Source of the DNA: Bacteroidetes bacterium UBA7368
GTDB lineage: Bacteria; Bacteroidota; Rhodothermia; Rhodothermales; UBA10348
Direction of reading: 5' to 3'
DNA length: 16,060 bases
Assembly (NCBI GenBank): GCA_002469915.1
Contig: DKOG01000237.1
Coordinates: 1 to 16,060, forward strand
Part shown: positions 1 to 7,927 of the stretch, in pieces
How positions within the stretch are numbered: the first letter of the stretch is position 1
Layout of the letters: every line of letters begins with the position of its first letter
The notes under the pieces: model-generated
Told to the model about the DNA's origin: nothing
Database searches by the model: none
The model's input: only the letters and a program-made list of their open reading frames with translations
Position numbers and translations under genes: made by a program

Positions 1-1
1 T

Positions 2-91
2 ATTCCCAAAGTGCTGATTGAATCCGAATTGGAGCAGCTCCCTTGGACCAGCAGGAATGTCACTTCCTTGCTCATTAATCCTGACCTTTAA
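2..91 (+). CDS. Possible C-terminal end of a gene cut by the left edge
   Basis: Reading frame 2 is open from the left edge to a TAA at 89-91 and encodes 29 residues, with LIESELEQLPW near the start and ending SLLINPDL. If real, it is the last part of a plus-strand gene that converges on the minus-strand gene ending at 88, with the two stop codons overlapping. An open stretch of 29 codons can occur by chance and I recognise no family, so this is only a candidate. Confidence 0.3.
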   Translation: MPKVLIESELEQLPWTSRNVTSLLINPDL

Positions 92-735
92 GCTGCAGAG
101 GGTCGTTGACCTGCGCCCAGCGCCTTTTCGAACATCTCTACCCAGTCCGTCGCGACACACAGTCTCATTCTGTCCAATCGCACCCGACTTGTTTTAAAGC
201 TATCCCCAAACGCCAACCGGTCTTGGTTTCCGGCGAATATAGCATTGCTCGTTGCAGCTCGGCCAGCAGACATACGGCCGAAGTTGGAAAACCAAGTGGG
301 TAGGTCACACATTAATGCATAAACGGTATCGTGTAGCGCCTCCACCGATTGATCGCTGTGCAACCGATACAATGAGTCAAATCCACCATAGACGAGAATC
401 AAGGCGTCGCTTAAGTCAGACTTGAGTCTGTATCTAGGTGTTTCGCAAATTGCGATCCGCCTATTTCCTTTCTGAATAACAACGCCAACTTCTAATTCGC
501 CTTCCGGTGTGGCCACCCAAACATTTCGTTCAATTTGAACGGTGTCAGACAGTACCTCACGAAGCCTCGAGGCCAAGACAGACGAGACCGATAACGAGCG
601 TAATCGATTCGGGCGAGGGGCAATAGGTGTGCGGTCCGTTGTACGTGTTTTGAGCCATTCTACGGTCGGGTATGCGGATACTTGAATCATGTCGGTCAGT
701 GTTTGGGCCAGCGATTTCGTTGCTGGTTCAAACAT
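88..735 (-). CDS. Hypothetical protein, 215 aa, possibly nuclease-fold-like
   Basis: I do not recognise this protein. The frame is open from a TTG at 777, but I place the start at the ATG at 735, because the TTG would put a perfect inverted repeat (740-773) inside the coding sequence. There is no signal peptide or membrane segment, so the product is probably cytoplasmic. The middle part has the pattern ELEVGVVIQKGNRRIAICE followed by DALILVYGGFDSLYRLH. This beta-strand/turn/beta-strand layout faintly recalls the core of PD-(D/E)xK-type nucleases of the DUF559/Vsr kind. The expected catalytic Asp and the E-x-K motif are not intact, so activity is doubtful and the resemblance is only inference. 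It lies downstream of the 69-aa secreted peptide on the same strand, with 71 bp between them. Confidence 0.6.
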   Translation of the reverse strand: MFEPATKSLAQTLTDMIQVSAYPTVEWLKTRTTDRTPIAPRPNRLRSLSVSSVLASRLREVLSDTVQIERNVWVATPEGELEVGVVIQKGNRRIAICETPRYRLKSDLSDALILVYGGFDSLYRLHSDQSVEALHDTVYALMCDLPTWFSNFGRMSAGRAATSNAIFAGNQDRLAFGDSFKTSRVRLDRMRLCVATDWVEMFEKALGAGQRPSAA

Positions 736-739
736 ACAT

Positions 740-773
740 AGAGGGGTGTGACATCTTTTTGTCACACCCCTCT
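740..773. promoter_or_regulatory. Perfect 13-bp inverted repeat over a start region
   Basis: AGAGGGGTGTGAC (740-752) and GTCACACCCCTCT (761-773) are exact reverse complements separated by 8 nt. A third copy of the core, ACACCCCTCT, lies at 787-796, 23 bp from the matching core at 764-773, which is roughly two helical turns. The arm ends 4 nt before the ATG at 735 of the minus-strand gene. In RNA the hairpin would cover the ribosome-binding region, and in DNA the three half-sites look like an operator. No T-tract follows the stem on either strand, so it does not look like an intrinsic terminator. Confidence 0.55.
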
Positions 774-806
774 GCAAAAACTAAAAACACCCCTCTAATT
801 ACCTAC

Positions 807-1016
807 TTAGGCCAGTTCCAGCCTTGCATCGAGTGAAACCCACGAGGCTTCAGTAGCGGTGTACTCCAAAAAACGCTCTGGAATGAAGGGCAAATTTGCC
901 TTTTCACCCATTTTCGTTTCGGACGTATCTACTTTAGCCGCTTCATCTACGTCTTGAGCAAATACACCAGCTGGAAGTACAATAAGGGCGAAAACAAACA
1001 GAATTCGGCGGATCAT
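807..1016 (-). CDS. Small secreted protein of unknown function, 69 aa
   Basis: The ATG at 1016 begins a clear Sec signal peptide: MIRR, a hydrophobic core, then PAGVFAQ with probable cleavage after FA. About 48 acidic residues remain in the mature chain, with no cysteine and no recognisable domain. The chain includes a proline-bounded segment LPFIPERFLEY and ends in DARLELA. It lies 84 bp downstream of the DUF5686 gene on the same strand and 71 bp upstream of the next minus-strand gene, so it may be cotranscribed with either. The signal peptide makes it believable despite its size. Nothing in the sequence gives a function, and it could also be a remnant of a longer gene. Confidence 0.6.
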   Translation of the reverse strand: MIRRILFVFALIVLPAGVFAQDVDEAAKVDTSETKMGEKANLPFIPERFLEYTATEASWVSLDARLELA

Positions 1017-1100
1017 AACGATTTTGATGTCGTGACGAGGTCCATCTTAGGCGCCGATCTAATCCACTTCAACCGTACTACAAGGGTAGTCGCTTAATTA

Positions 1101-3443
1101 TCAGTTGAGTGGCCGTCCGAATCGAAAAGATATGCCACCATCAGATCCAGTTGCGACTTCAGCCCTGACGCGCATTCCAAACGGATAACTTATACCGATC
1201 CCGATCTCGTGGAATCGTCCACCGAACTTGCCGATTTCTCGAACCCTAGACGAAAACGCGTGTCCCCCAAATACATACAGACCCATTCCGCTATCGGCCA
1301 AGGACCAAAGTCCGAGTTGCTCGAACAAGGCGGTCGTGAAATCATGAGCCCAAAAAACACCACCGATTTTATCGGCTACAAACCGCGAACTCCGTAGTGT
1401 TCTAAAGCCGGTAAAATCTGAAAAAGGACCTGCTGATCCGCTCAAAGTAAACTGTCGCTGAACGGGCAAATCACCCGAAGCGGTTCCACCCATTGCTGTG
1501 ATTCGTAACCAGTTAGGACGCCCTCTACGTCGGTAAAACGTTTCGAATTTAATCGTTCCCCGGGCCTCATATCGATGGAAGTCCCAGTCCGAATCAAAGT
1601 AGGAACCGGGGGAGCGTTCGTATGAAAAATCCAATGCAAGCCGCTCACGATCACCAATCCGACCAACAAATTCGACCGATCTCAGGTCACCAGGATTAAT
1701 AGATGGATTCTCCCGTTGCTCGTTACGAAACATCCAACCCTTAAATTCGGTCAACTTTTCGAGTGATTCATGCATTTCCGTGTGCGCCTTAGCTGACAAC
1801 ACGATCGGGGCGTTAGGAATGACCAGATCAATATTAAAAGACACGGCTCTACGGCTGTAATAATCATACAGGTCGTTGTACCCGAGGTAGGTCATGAATC
1901 CGGGGACGAAACGCCCTAGAGCATCGGGTCGGGCTACCACAGACGTGGCATCCTGGGACTGCAAACCAGCATACCCAGAAACTCCTCCTACTTGCCATGG
2001 GATATTAAGCTCGGCCCTGTGCGAAATCCGTTTACGATTCCAAGAGAAACCAGCCGAAGTCCTCCACTGCAACGCTGCGTCTGGCTGCGAGACGTAGTTA
2101 ATGCCCGGATGCCATCCATCCACCCGATTGTACCAAAACCAATCTCCTCCAGTCAAGCGCCGAACGAGTCCCAATTGAGTAGCGGCTTGTTCAGGATCTT
2201 GGTCTTCAGAGACCTGGACAGCTACATAATCACTCAGCAAACCAACAGGACGAAACGCGCGATCTATGGTCATGGAAGGATCCATGGTAGCAAGCGATAC
2301 CGTCTCTTTTGGCGTCATAGGAATGAAAGACGGGTTTCTGGCAAACAGTTCATCACGCCTGTCTGCCAAAGGATGCCAGAGAATAGCAGGTCCCGGAACT
2401 GAGAGAGAATCCGGAACTGGAGGATTCACCACGTGAAGCGATAAGCCTGATATCTGCTCGTACCGGGCTGAGGGATAATTCACACCTGTTCGTCCGAACG
2501 CTACTACACCCGAAGCAAATAGGTCTACCGGTAACCATAGGCTATCTCCAAAAGAAGAAAAGCGTTGCTCCAGATACACATCGTGCTGCTGCACGGGTGG
2601 CAAAACAACGGTCCCGGGATGAGGACGGGCACTTACTTCCAAAACAGCAAACACCGAGTCCAAAACAGCTAAATGCCCTGAAAACGTGGGTCTAGTGGCA
2701 CTTTTCGGTACGAAATAGATGTCAAAAACTACCTGACCATCTAAATCCCGGCGCTCTCCAAGAGAATATCGATACATATTCAACGCATCGGGATGCAGCG
2801 GACCAGCATATCGCGATCCCAGAATGTCGATATCATCATCGTAGAAATTGGGCACATTATGAGGCGACGCAAACAGAAATCTGCCACTGCGGGCCGGCCG
2901 CGAGCGGTCGGCCCGCACTAATTCTCGTGTTCCAGAATTAGGAGTCCACCAAGATGCCCGAACACTTTCGTTCATCTGTACCAAATCCATCTCGGAATAC
3001 AGCATAAATCGGGTATAGGTATCCGCATAAGTCGATTTGAGATGCTTTCGCATGGACTCTTTGGCCAGCAACACCTGCCGCATGATGTTTTCAGCTGGGT
3101 TTTCATCGGTTACAAAGACCTCATCCAATGAAATAGAAGATGCCTTCATCTCAATCAAAAGGGGCCCTCGGGGCTGCTCTTCAATGCGAATGCGCTCACT
3201 CCTGAATCCGATATACCGTACAACCAAATCCACCGGCAATGCTGGAACGACCAGTAAGAATTGCCCATCGCCATTTGTAACCGTACCACGGGTGGAGCCT
3301 TCTTGCTGAACCGTGGCCGATGGTAGTGGGTAGCCGTCCGATTCAATAACCACCCTCCCGGATATGCGCACCTGTGCTTCAGCAAACCCTGCTGGCAAAA
3401 GGAGGAGCATCCAGATGAGAAGTGGTAAAGAGACGCGGTTCAT
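1101..3443 (-). CDS. DUF5686 family protein with carboxypeptidase-like regulatory domain
   Basis: The start is the ATG at 3443, which gives a proper signal peptide (MNRVSLPLLIWMLLLLPAG, then AEAQ at residues 21-24). The frame extends 18 codons further upstream, but that would bury the signal. Residues about 25-85 form a carboxypeptidase-regulatory-like beta-sandwich: ISGRVV, PLPSATV, GTVTNGDGQFLL, VVRYIGF. Residue 98 onward is the DUF5686 region, starting LDEVFVTDENPAENIMRQVL, with many aromatic, alternating strands and the C-terminal FRFGRPLN that suggest an outer-membrane barrel. Total length is 780 aa, normal for such proteins. These families are typical of Bacteroidota and relatives and resemble TonB-dependent receptors without a plug. 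The cargo or role is unknown. Upstream lies a 182-bp gap to a divergent gene, which should hold promoters for both directions. Confidence 0.88.
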   Translation of the reverse strand: MNRVSLPLLIWMLLLLPAGFAEAQVRISGRVVIESDGYPLPSATVQQEGSTRGTVTNGDGQFLLVVPALPVDLVVRYIGFRSERIRIEEQPRGPLLIEMKASSISLDEVFVTDENPAENIMRQVLLAKESMRKHLKSTYADTYTRFMLYSEMDLVQMNESVRASWWTPNSGTRELVRADRSRPARSGRFLFASPHNVPNFYDDDIDILGSRYAGPLHPDALNMYRYSLGERRDLDGQVVFDIYFVPKSATRPTFSGHLAVLDSVFAVLEVSARPHPGTVVLPPVQQHDVYLEQRFSSFGDSLWLPVDLFASGVVAFGRTGVNYPSARYEQISGLSLHVVNPPVPDSLSVPGPAILWHPLADRRDELFARNPSFIPMTPKETVSLATMDPSMTIDRAFRPVGLLSDYVAVQVSEDQDPEQAATQLGLVRRLTGGDWFWYNRVDGWHPGINYVSQPDAALQWRTSAGFSWNRKRISHRAELNIPWQVGGVSGYAGLQSQDATSVVARPDALGRFVPGFMTYLGYNDLYDYYSRRAVSFNIDLVIPNAPIVLSAKAHTEMHESLEKLTEFKGWMFRNEQRENPSINPGDLRSVEFVGRIGDRERLALDFSYERSPGSYFDSDWDFHRYEARGTIKFETFYRRRGRPNWLRITAMGGTASGDLPVQRQFTLSGSAGPFSDFTGFRTLRSSRFVADKIGGVFWAHDFTTALFEQLGLWSLADSGMGLYVFGGHAFSSRVREIGKFGGRFHEIGIGISYPFGMRVRAEVATGSDGGISFRFGRPLN

Positions 3444-3625
3444 TTCATAGCCGTGTTGAATAGATTGTAAAATAGTGGGACAGACAAGTAGTTTCACTAA
3501 AGAATCAACCTGTCCATAGAACGGTAATAGATCTCAAGTATTGCCAACTTAACCGCACGAGTCCAAAATTCAGGTCTCAGGCGAATACTTCGACATAAGA
3601 ACGGCTTAAGCTGCAACGAATCTGA

Positions 3626-3898
3626 ATGTATCACTTCATTGGAAAAACCGTCCGAGTTCATCTTTACAGCCGTGAAGGCATTGCTGTAGGCAGTATAACC
3701 GGTCGTGTAGCAGACATCGCTGAAGGGGTAGAAGTGTCGGAAGGCATGAAAAAAGATCTTGTCTTTGTGGTCGATATCGATTCGGGCGATCCTGAACAAC
3801 CGTACAAGAATAGCGCGGGCATGGAGGGCGAATCATGGTTTGCCGTTCAGGACATTGAAATTGTTGAGGACGACGCGCCTCGTTTATTCAGCAATTAG
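3626..3898 (+). CDS. Conserved-looking small protein of unknown function, 90 aa
   Basis: The ATG at 3626 begins a 90-residue acidic protein without a signal peptide or membrane segment. The pattern FIGKTVRVHL, GIAVGSITGRVADIAEGVEV, KKDLVFVVDI and SWFAVQDIEIVEDD reads as a small all-beta domain, possibly SH3- or PRC-barrel-like; this is inference from strand pattern only. The opposite-strand frame over 3497-3799 lacks protein-like composition, which favours this strand. It is 56 bp upstream of the Rrf2-type regulator on the same strand. No good Shine-Dalgarno sequence precedes it, as is common in Bacteroidota. Confidence 0.6.
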   Translation: MYHFIGKTVRVHLYSREGIAVGSITGRVADIAEGVEVSEGMKKDLVFVVDIDSGDPEQPYKNSAGMEGESWFAVQDIEIVEDDAPRLFSN

Positions 3899-3920
3899 AT
3901 TCTCAATGTTGGTTTACCCA

Positions 3921-3948
3921 TTTTTACATGTATCCATTCTTTTTACAT
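3921..3948 (+). promoter_or_regulatory. Direct repeat TTTTTACAT in front of the Rrf2 gene
   Basis: TTTTTACAT occurs at 3921-3929 and again at 3940-3948, 19 bp apart. The second copy ends 6 nt before the ATG of the Rrf2-type regulator, and the first overlaps the palindrome TACATGTA (3925-3932). The site could be an operator for autoregulation, which is common for Rrf2 proteins, but the region is AT-rich and the match may be chance. Confidence 0.3.
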
Positions 3949-3954
3949 TGAAGC

Positions 3955-4470
3955 ATGGCAAACACACGTTACGCATCATCTCTCCATATTCTGGTAGCCA
4001 TCGCCGCGGCGGGTGAAGAACTACTGACATCTGGCGAGCTGGCACGCCAGCTAGATACCAACCCTGTCGTCGTCCGACGGCTCATCGGACCCCTCAAAAA
4101 AGCCGGTTTGATTCATGCATCCCGGGGAGCGGGAGGTGGCATTAAGTTGGCCATGGACGCGTCAGAGATTACGCTCGGGCAAATTGCCGATATCATGGAC
4201 GAAGATCTGGGCTTCCATCCACATACTATTTCTGAAAATCTGGGCGAGTTCGAATTCCTTCCTCACTCCATTCTTTCTGTAATTGAAGCGCAGCATAAAG
4301 AACTCCACACGGCTGCCATAACCCATATGGATGGGTTAACGTTAAAGGATCTAACCCAAGCGGCCACCATCCGAGCCGATCTGGCAGCACTTATTGCTGC
4401 CGGTGTGCCAGACGAAGAAATCCGGACTTCATATCGCATTGAATCAGGCCACCTGATTCCAAAGTCATGA
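3955..4470 (+). CDS. Rrf2-family transcriptional regulator without Fe-S cysteines
   Basis: This 171-aa protein has the winged helix-turn-helix of the Rrf2 family in residues about 1-75: YASSLHILVAIAA, LLTSGELARQLDTNPVVVRRLI for the recognition region, then KAGLIHASRGAGGGIKLA for the wing with its GxGGG motif. The DITLGxI-like helix follows as ITLGQIADIMDE. Family members IscR, NsrR and RirA bind an Fe-S cluster through three cysteines in the C-terminal half. This protein contains no cysteine at all, so it resembles the cluster-free YwnA/CymR-type members and must sense something else or act with a partner. Its last bases overlap the sulfatase start by 4 bp (ATGA), so the two genes are almost certainly translated together. 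No clear Shine-Dalgarno sequence is seen. Confidence 0.9.
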   Translation: MANTRYASSLHILVAIAAAGEELLTSGELARQLDTNPVVVRRLIGPLKKAGLIHASRGAGGGIKLAMDASEITLGQIADIMDEDLGFHPHTISENLGEFEFLPHSILSVIEAQHKELHTAAITHMDGLTLKDLTQAATIRADLAALIAAGVPDEEIRTSYRIESGHLIPKS

Positions 4471-5903
4471 CACAGCGCCTTCTTCTATTCTTAGCTGTCT
4501 TACTCACCTCCTGTTCACCTCGGCCAGAGATGAACGTTATTCTAGTCATTGTCGATGACTTGGGTTGGAAGGATCTCACGGTAACCGGCAGCGAGCTTTA
4601 TCAAACTCCTCATATTGATGCCTTTGCGGAATCGGCTGTGCGTTTCGAGCGGTTTTATGCGGATTCACCCGTGTGCTCACCAACGAGAGCTGCACTAATG
4701 ACGGGCAAACATCCAGCCCGACTAGATATCACAAACTGGATCGGAGGTGAGCAGAAGGGACAGTTAATTCAAGCGACCTACGAGCGGCACCTACCTTTAG
4801 AGGAAACGACCATTGCCGAACGCTTCAAAGAAGCGGGATATGCTACGGGGTTCATTGGAAAATGGCATCTTGGCGACGAAGGCTTTTACCCAGAAAACCA
4901 AGGGTTTGACGTCAATATCGGAGGCCATGGCGCCGGCCAACCCGCATCCTATTTCTGGCCCTACAAACGTGAGAATGGTTCTCCATGGGATGTCCCTGGT
5001 CTCGAAGAAGGAAATCAGGGAGAGTACCTCACCGATCGCCTGACGGATGAAGCACTCGATTTCATCGACTCGCATCCAACCGATCCGTTTTTTCTAGTGC
5101 TGTCACACTACTCCGTGCACACGCCCATTCAGGCTAAAGACTCAACGACGGCCCCTTACCTCGCCCTTTTAGCCGAATCACCACCGTGCGATCCCGAAGC
5201 TGCTGAAAATGATCCGGTATGGTCTATTACGCGTACCTGCCAGGGTAACGCTGCCTATGCCGCCATGGTCGAGAGTACCGATGACAGTATGGGACGATTA
5301 GTAAACCATTTAACAGAACAGGGACTCTCCGCCAATACCGCCATAGTACTCGTTTCTGATAACGGCGGTCTCAGTTCACTTAACCTAGGCAGAAAGCCCG
5401 GACCCACATCCAATAAGCCTCTCAGAGCCGGAAAAGGATATCTATACGAAGGGGGGATCCGCATTCCGTTTCTCGTTTCCAACCCGCGCTCCTCTTCCAC
5501 AGGAGTACGCTCATTGAGAGCATCGACCATTGATGTAGTACCCACGCTGCTTGAATTAGCAGGACTTGAATCCGCTGCTTTAGATGGCCGAAGTCTCTTG
5601 GATGAGGCCGAATACGCAGGGACGCTTTCTTCTCGCCCCTTGTTTTTCCATTTCCCACATTACCATGGTTCCGGAAATCGACCATCAAGCGCCCTCATCG
5701 TAGGCGACTACAAACTCATTCAGTGGTTGGAGGATGATTCAACAGAGCTATACCACCTAAGCGACGATCCTGGCGAATTACACGATTTATCCGAGCTTGA
5801 GCCGCTGCGAACCGAGGATCTGTTGGAGCAGTTAAACACGTGGCGATCTCAAATCGACGCTAATATGCCCTACCCTAATCCGGATTGGTCTCGAGCAAAC
5901 TAA
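4467..5903 (+). CDS. Sulfatase, formylglycine-dependent, lipoprotein
   Basis: This 478-aa type I (S1-family) sulfatase should hydrolyse a sulfate ester, probably on a polysaccharide or steroid-like substrate. A lipobox LLTSC places the lipidated cysteine at residue 16, so it is anchored in the periplasm or on the cell surface. Active-site elements are present in order: Asp30-Asp31 (VDDLG, calcium), Cys70 in CSPTRAALMTG, the residue converted to formylglycine, Lys132 and His134 (GKWHLGD), His218 (HYSVHTP), Asp298-Asn299 (VSDNGG) and a Lys in SNKPLRAGKG. The C-terminus (MPYPNPDW) is typical of a complete sulfatase. An insertion at 241-258 holds two cysteines that could pair. The maturation enzyme (FGE or anSME) is not in the window. 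Translational coupling to the Rrf2 gene suggests direct regulation by it. The substrate cannot be assigned from sequence alone. Confidence 0.95.
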   Translation: MTQRLLLFLAVLLTSCSPRPEMNVILVIVDDLGWKDLTVTGSELYQTPHIDAFAESAVRFERFYADSPVCSPTRAALMTGKHPARLDITNWIGGEQKGQLIQATYERHLPLEETTIAERFKEAGYATGFIGKWHLGDEGFYPENQGFDVNIGGHGAGQPASYFWPYKRENGSPWDVPGLEEGNQGEYLTDRLTDEALDFIDSHPTDPFFLVLSHYSVHTPIQAKDSTTAPYLALLAESPPCDPEAAENDPVWSITRTCQGNAAYAAMVESTDDSMGRLVNHLTEQGLSANTAIVLVSDNGGLSSLNLGRKPGPTSNKPLRAGKGYLYEGGIRIPFLVSNPRSSSTGVRSLRASTIDVVPTLLELAGLESAALDGRSLLDEAEYAGTLSSRPLFFHFPHYHGSGNRPSSALIVGDYKLIQWLEDDSTELYHLSDDPGELHDLSELEPLRTEDLLEQLNTWRSQIDANMPYPNPDWSRAN

Positions 5904-6608
5904 CGTGTTTTCAAAGGAGTCGGAGCGAGAGGAAAGCGAATAGATGGTGATAATCTAGCCTCTCCCTTTTCGCTGCTTTCGGTTGACCAGAAATCACGAC
6001 TTGGCGGTCTTCGACTGAGTACTTCGCTGCAACTGGATCATGCGCCGGGGGTGAACACTTGGAACGTGAGCAGACTATACGTTCGAGCGAGCACTGAACT
6101 GACGGAAGCTATTTCAATCAATGGACGCTATGGTCAGCGGAAATATTTCAAATACTGGCTACCTGACAGCCGGTTTTCCAGTACAAAGGAGCAGCTTTCA
6201 GTAGGTATCCAGTTCAATCGCGCACCTCATTTTTTATCCGTCAGCCTGAGCTCTAATGCATATTCGGGGAGTGAAAGAAGCCACTCCTTCAACACTTCTT
6301 TTCGGACCCAACCTAAATGGCTCCCTTTTGCATTTCGTAACGCATCAAATATCTGGATGCGGGCCAACAATACAACCTATTACAACTCAAGCTCGTTTCA
6401 GCGAGAGGTCAAAGGTGTAATACTGGGTCTGGAGTACTCTTTGCTGGCCGTTGACATGGTCGGCCCCCGAACATTCTCGCATATTGCCGGCTTATCTGCC
6501 CGATTTTCCTTTAAGAAATGGGGGTATTTCTCCGTCCGAGAACGAACACATATCGGGTCCAGCCTGACCTCGTCTACGGTATACCTTAACTACGGAATAC
6601 GCTTTTGA
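5904..6608 (+). pseudogene. 5'-truncated outer-membrane beta-barrel protein
   Basis: The frame is open immediately after the sulfatase stop (TAA 5901-5903) and continues in that same frame to TGA at 6606-6608. The first in-frame usual start is a GTG at 6051, yet codons before it still read as protein: SPFSLLSVDQKSRLGGLRLS, then TSLQLDHAPGVNTWNVSRL. This continues smoothly into alternating amphipathic strands. The chain ends LNYGIRF, with the terminal aromatic residue of outer-membrane barrels. No signal peptide or N-terminal part exists. The best explanation is that the 5' part of a barrel gene was deleted and the junction lies at or just after the sulfatase stop; an assembly join could give the same picture. 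The stop overlaps the next gene's TTG start by 4 bp, so its original operon link survives on that side. The family is not recognised. Confidence 0.65.
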
Positions 6609-7927
6609 GTCCAACTCTGATCATATGGTTGGTCTTTGTCGTCTTAGCGTTCCTGTTTGTCGTTCCGTACGTACGCGAATTACTTAATCGAGAAAAGGAG
6701 GTTCTTGAAGCTCATGCTGAGTCACTTGAATACGGGCTTTATCGACCGGCCTCGTTGCATCCAGTGGTTAATCCCGATCAATGTATTGGCACAGGTAATT
6801 GCGTAGAGGCCTGCCCTGAAAAAGATGTTCTGGGCCTACTTTCAGGTCAAGCCACGCCCGTTTCACCGGCTCGTTGTATTGGTCACGGACTATGCGAACG
6901 CTCCTGCCCTGTGAACGCTATCGAGCTCGTATTTGGCACCTCACGGCGAGGAGTAGACTTACCACGCATCCAAGAAAACTTCGAAACTAACGTCCCGGGC
7001 CTATTTGTAGTTGGAGAGTTAGGCGGAATGGGCCTGATTAGAAACGCATTTGAACAAGGACGGCAATGCATCGAAGGCCTACAGCCTTCAAGCAAATCCG
7101 TAGATGTACTTGATGTACTCATTGTTGGATGCGGCCCGGCTGGTCTTTCCTGTGCTATCCAGGCTGTGCAAAAAGGACTAACGTACCGAGTTATCGAAAA
7201 GGATGGTGTGGGAGGTACCGTCCTTAATTACCCGAAGAAGAAGCTCGTCATGACTGAACCCATGAACTTACCCGGGACTTTTTCGATGACTAAACGGGAA
7301 TACGCAAAAGAAGAGTTGCTCACAATATGGCAGGGCCTAGTAAACGAGCTAAAGATTAATGTCAATGAAGAAGAAATCGTTCTGTCCGTGGATAAGCTGG
7401 CCTCAGGATACTTTTCTGTGCGCACCAATAAAGACAAATATGCAGCTCGAAACGTCGTATTGGCTATTGGGCGCCGAGGAATCCCGCGAAAGCTCCAAGT
7501 GCCTGGAGAAACCCGTTTTAAAGTCGCCTACGCCCTCAAAAACGCCGCTGATTTTGCCGGTGATAACGTACTCGTAGTTGGCGGTGGAGATTCAGCTGTT
7601 GAAGCAGCATTGGCTTTGAGTGAGCAGCCCAAAACACGGGTAATCTTGTCTTACCGGAAGGATGCCTTTTTTCGCATTAAGCCAGACAATCAATTTCGTC
7701 TAAATAAGGCCATCGAAAAGGACTTGATTCAGATACTTCTGAACACGAACGTTCTAGAAATAGATACCGATACCGTTACTCTTTCTCAGGAGAGGGAGCC
7801 CAACATCAGTCTACGCAATGACTTTGTCTTTATTTTTGCAGGAGGAACGCTACCAACTGACTTCCTAGCACAATGCGGAATCAAGATTGACACGGTTTTC
7901 GGAGCACGTTCACACTCGCCGAAATAG
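6605..7927 (+). CDS. Membrane-anchored ferredoxin-domain FAD/NAD(P) oxidoreductase
   Basis: The 440-aa protein starts at TTG 6605, overlapping the previous stop (TTGA). Residues 5-22 form one N-terminal membrane helix (LIIWLVFVVLAFLFVV). A two-cluster ferredoxin-like domain follows: Cys60-x5-Cys66-x3-Cys70-Pro and Cys91-x5-Cys97-x3-Cys101-Pro. A linker with NVPGLFVVGELGGMGL leads to a thioredoxin-reductase-like part with the FAD motif GCGPAG (175-180), the NAD(P) motif GGGDSA (326-331) and the FAD-contacting FAGGTLPTDF (411-420). The CxxC of thioredoxin reductase is missing, so electrons probably pass between NAD(P)H, FAD and the Fe-S clusters. The second cysteine of each ferredoxin motif is replaced, by Thr63 and His94. 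It stands upstream of the periplasmic cytochrome operon, suggesting but not proving that it feeds or drains that chain. Confidence 0.85.
   Translation: MSPTLIIWLVFVVLAFLFVVPYVRELLNREKEVLEAHAESLEYGLYRPASLHPVVNPDQCIGTGNCVEACPEKDVLGLLSGQATPVSPARCIGHGLCERSCPVNAIELVFGTSRRGVDLPRIQENFETNVPGLFVVGELGGMGLIRNAFEQGRQCIEGLQPSSKSVDVLDVLIVGCGPAGLSCAIQAVQKGLTYRVIEKDGVGGTVLNYPKKKLVMTEPMNLPGTFSMTKREYAKEELLTIWQGLVNELKINVNEEEIVLSVDKLASGYFSVRTNKDKYAARNVVLAIGRRGIPRKLQVPGETRFKVAYALKNAADFAGDNVLVVGGGDSAVEAALALSEQPKTRVILSYRKDAFFRIKPDNQFRLNKAIEKDLIQILLNTNVLEIDTDTVTLSQEREPNISLRNDFVFIFAGGTLPTDFLAQCGIKIDTVFGARSHSPK

Noticed and set aside
740..773. Intrinsic terminator
   Set aside because: No T-run follows the stem on either strand, and it lies against a start codon.
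1992..2402. Plus-strand open frame of 136 codons
   Set aside because: It is antisense to the DUF5686 gene and shows no protein-like pattern.
3497..3799. Minus-strand open frame of 100 codons
   Set aside because: It overlaps the more protein-like plus-strand gene at 3626 and has no recognisable pattern or signal.
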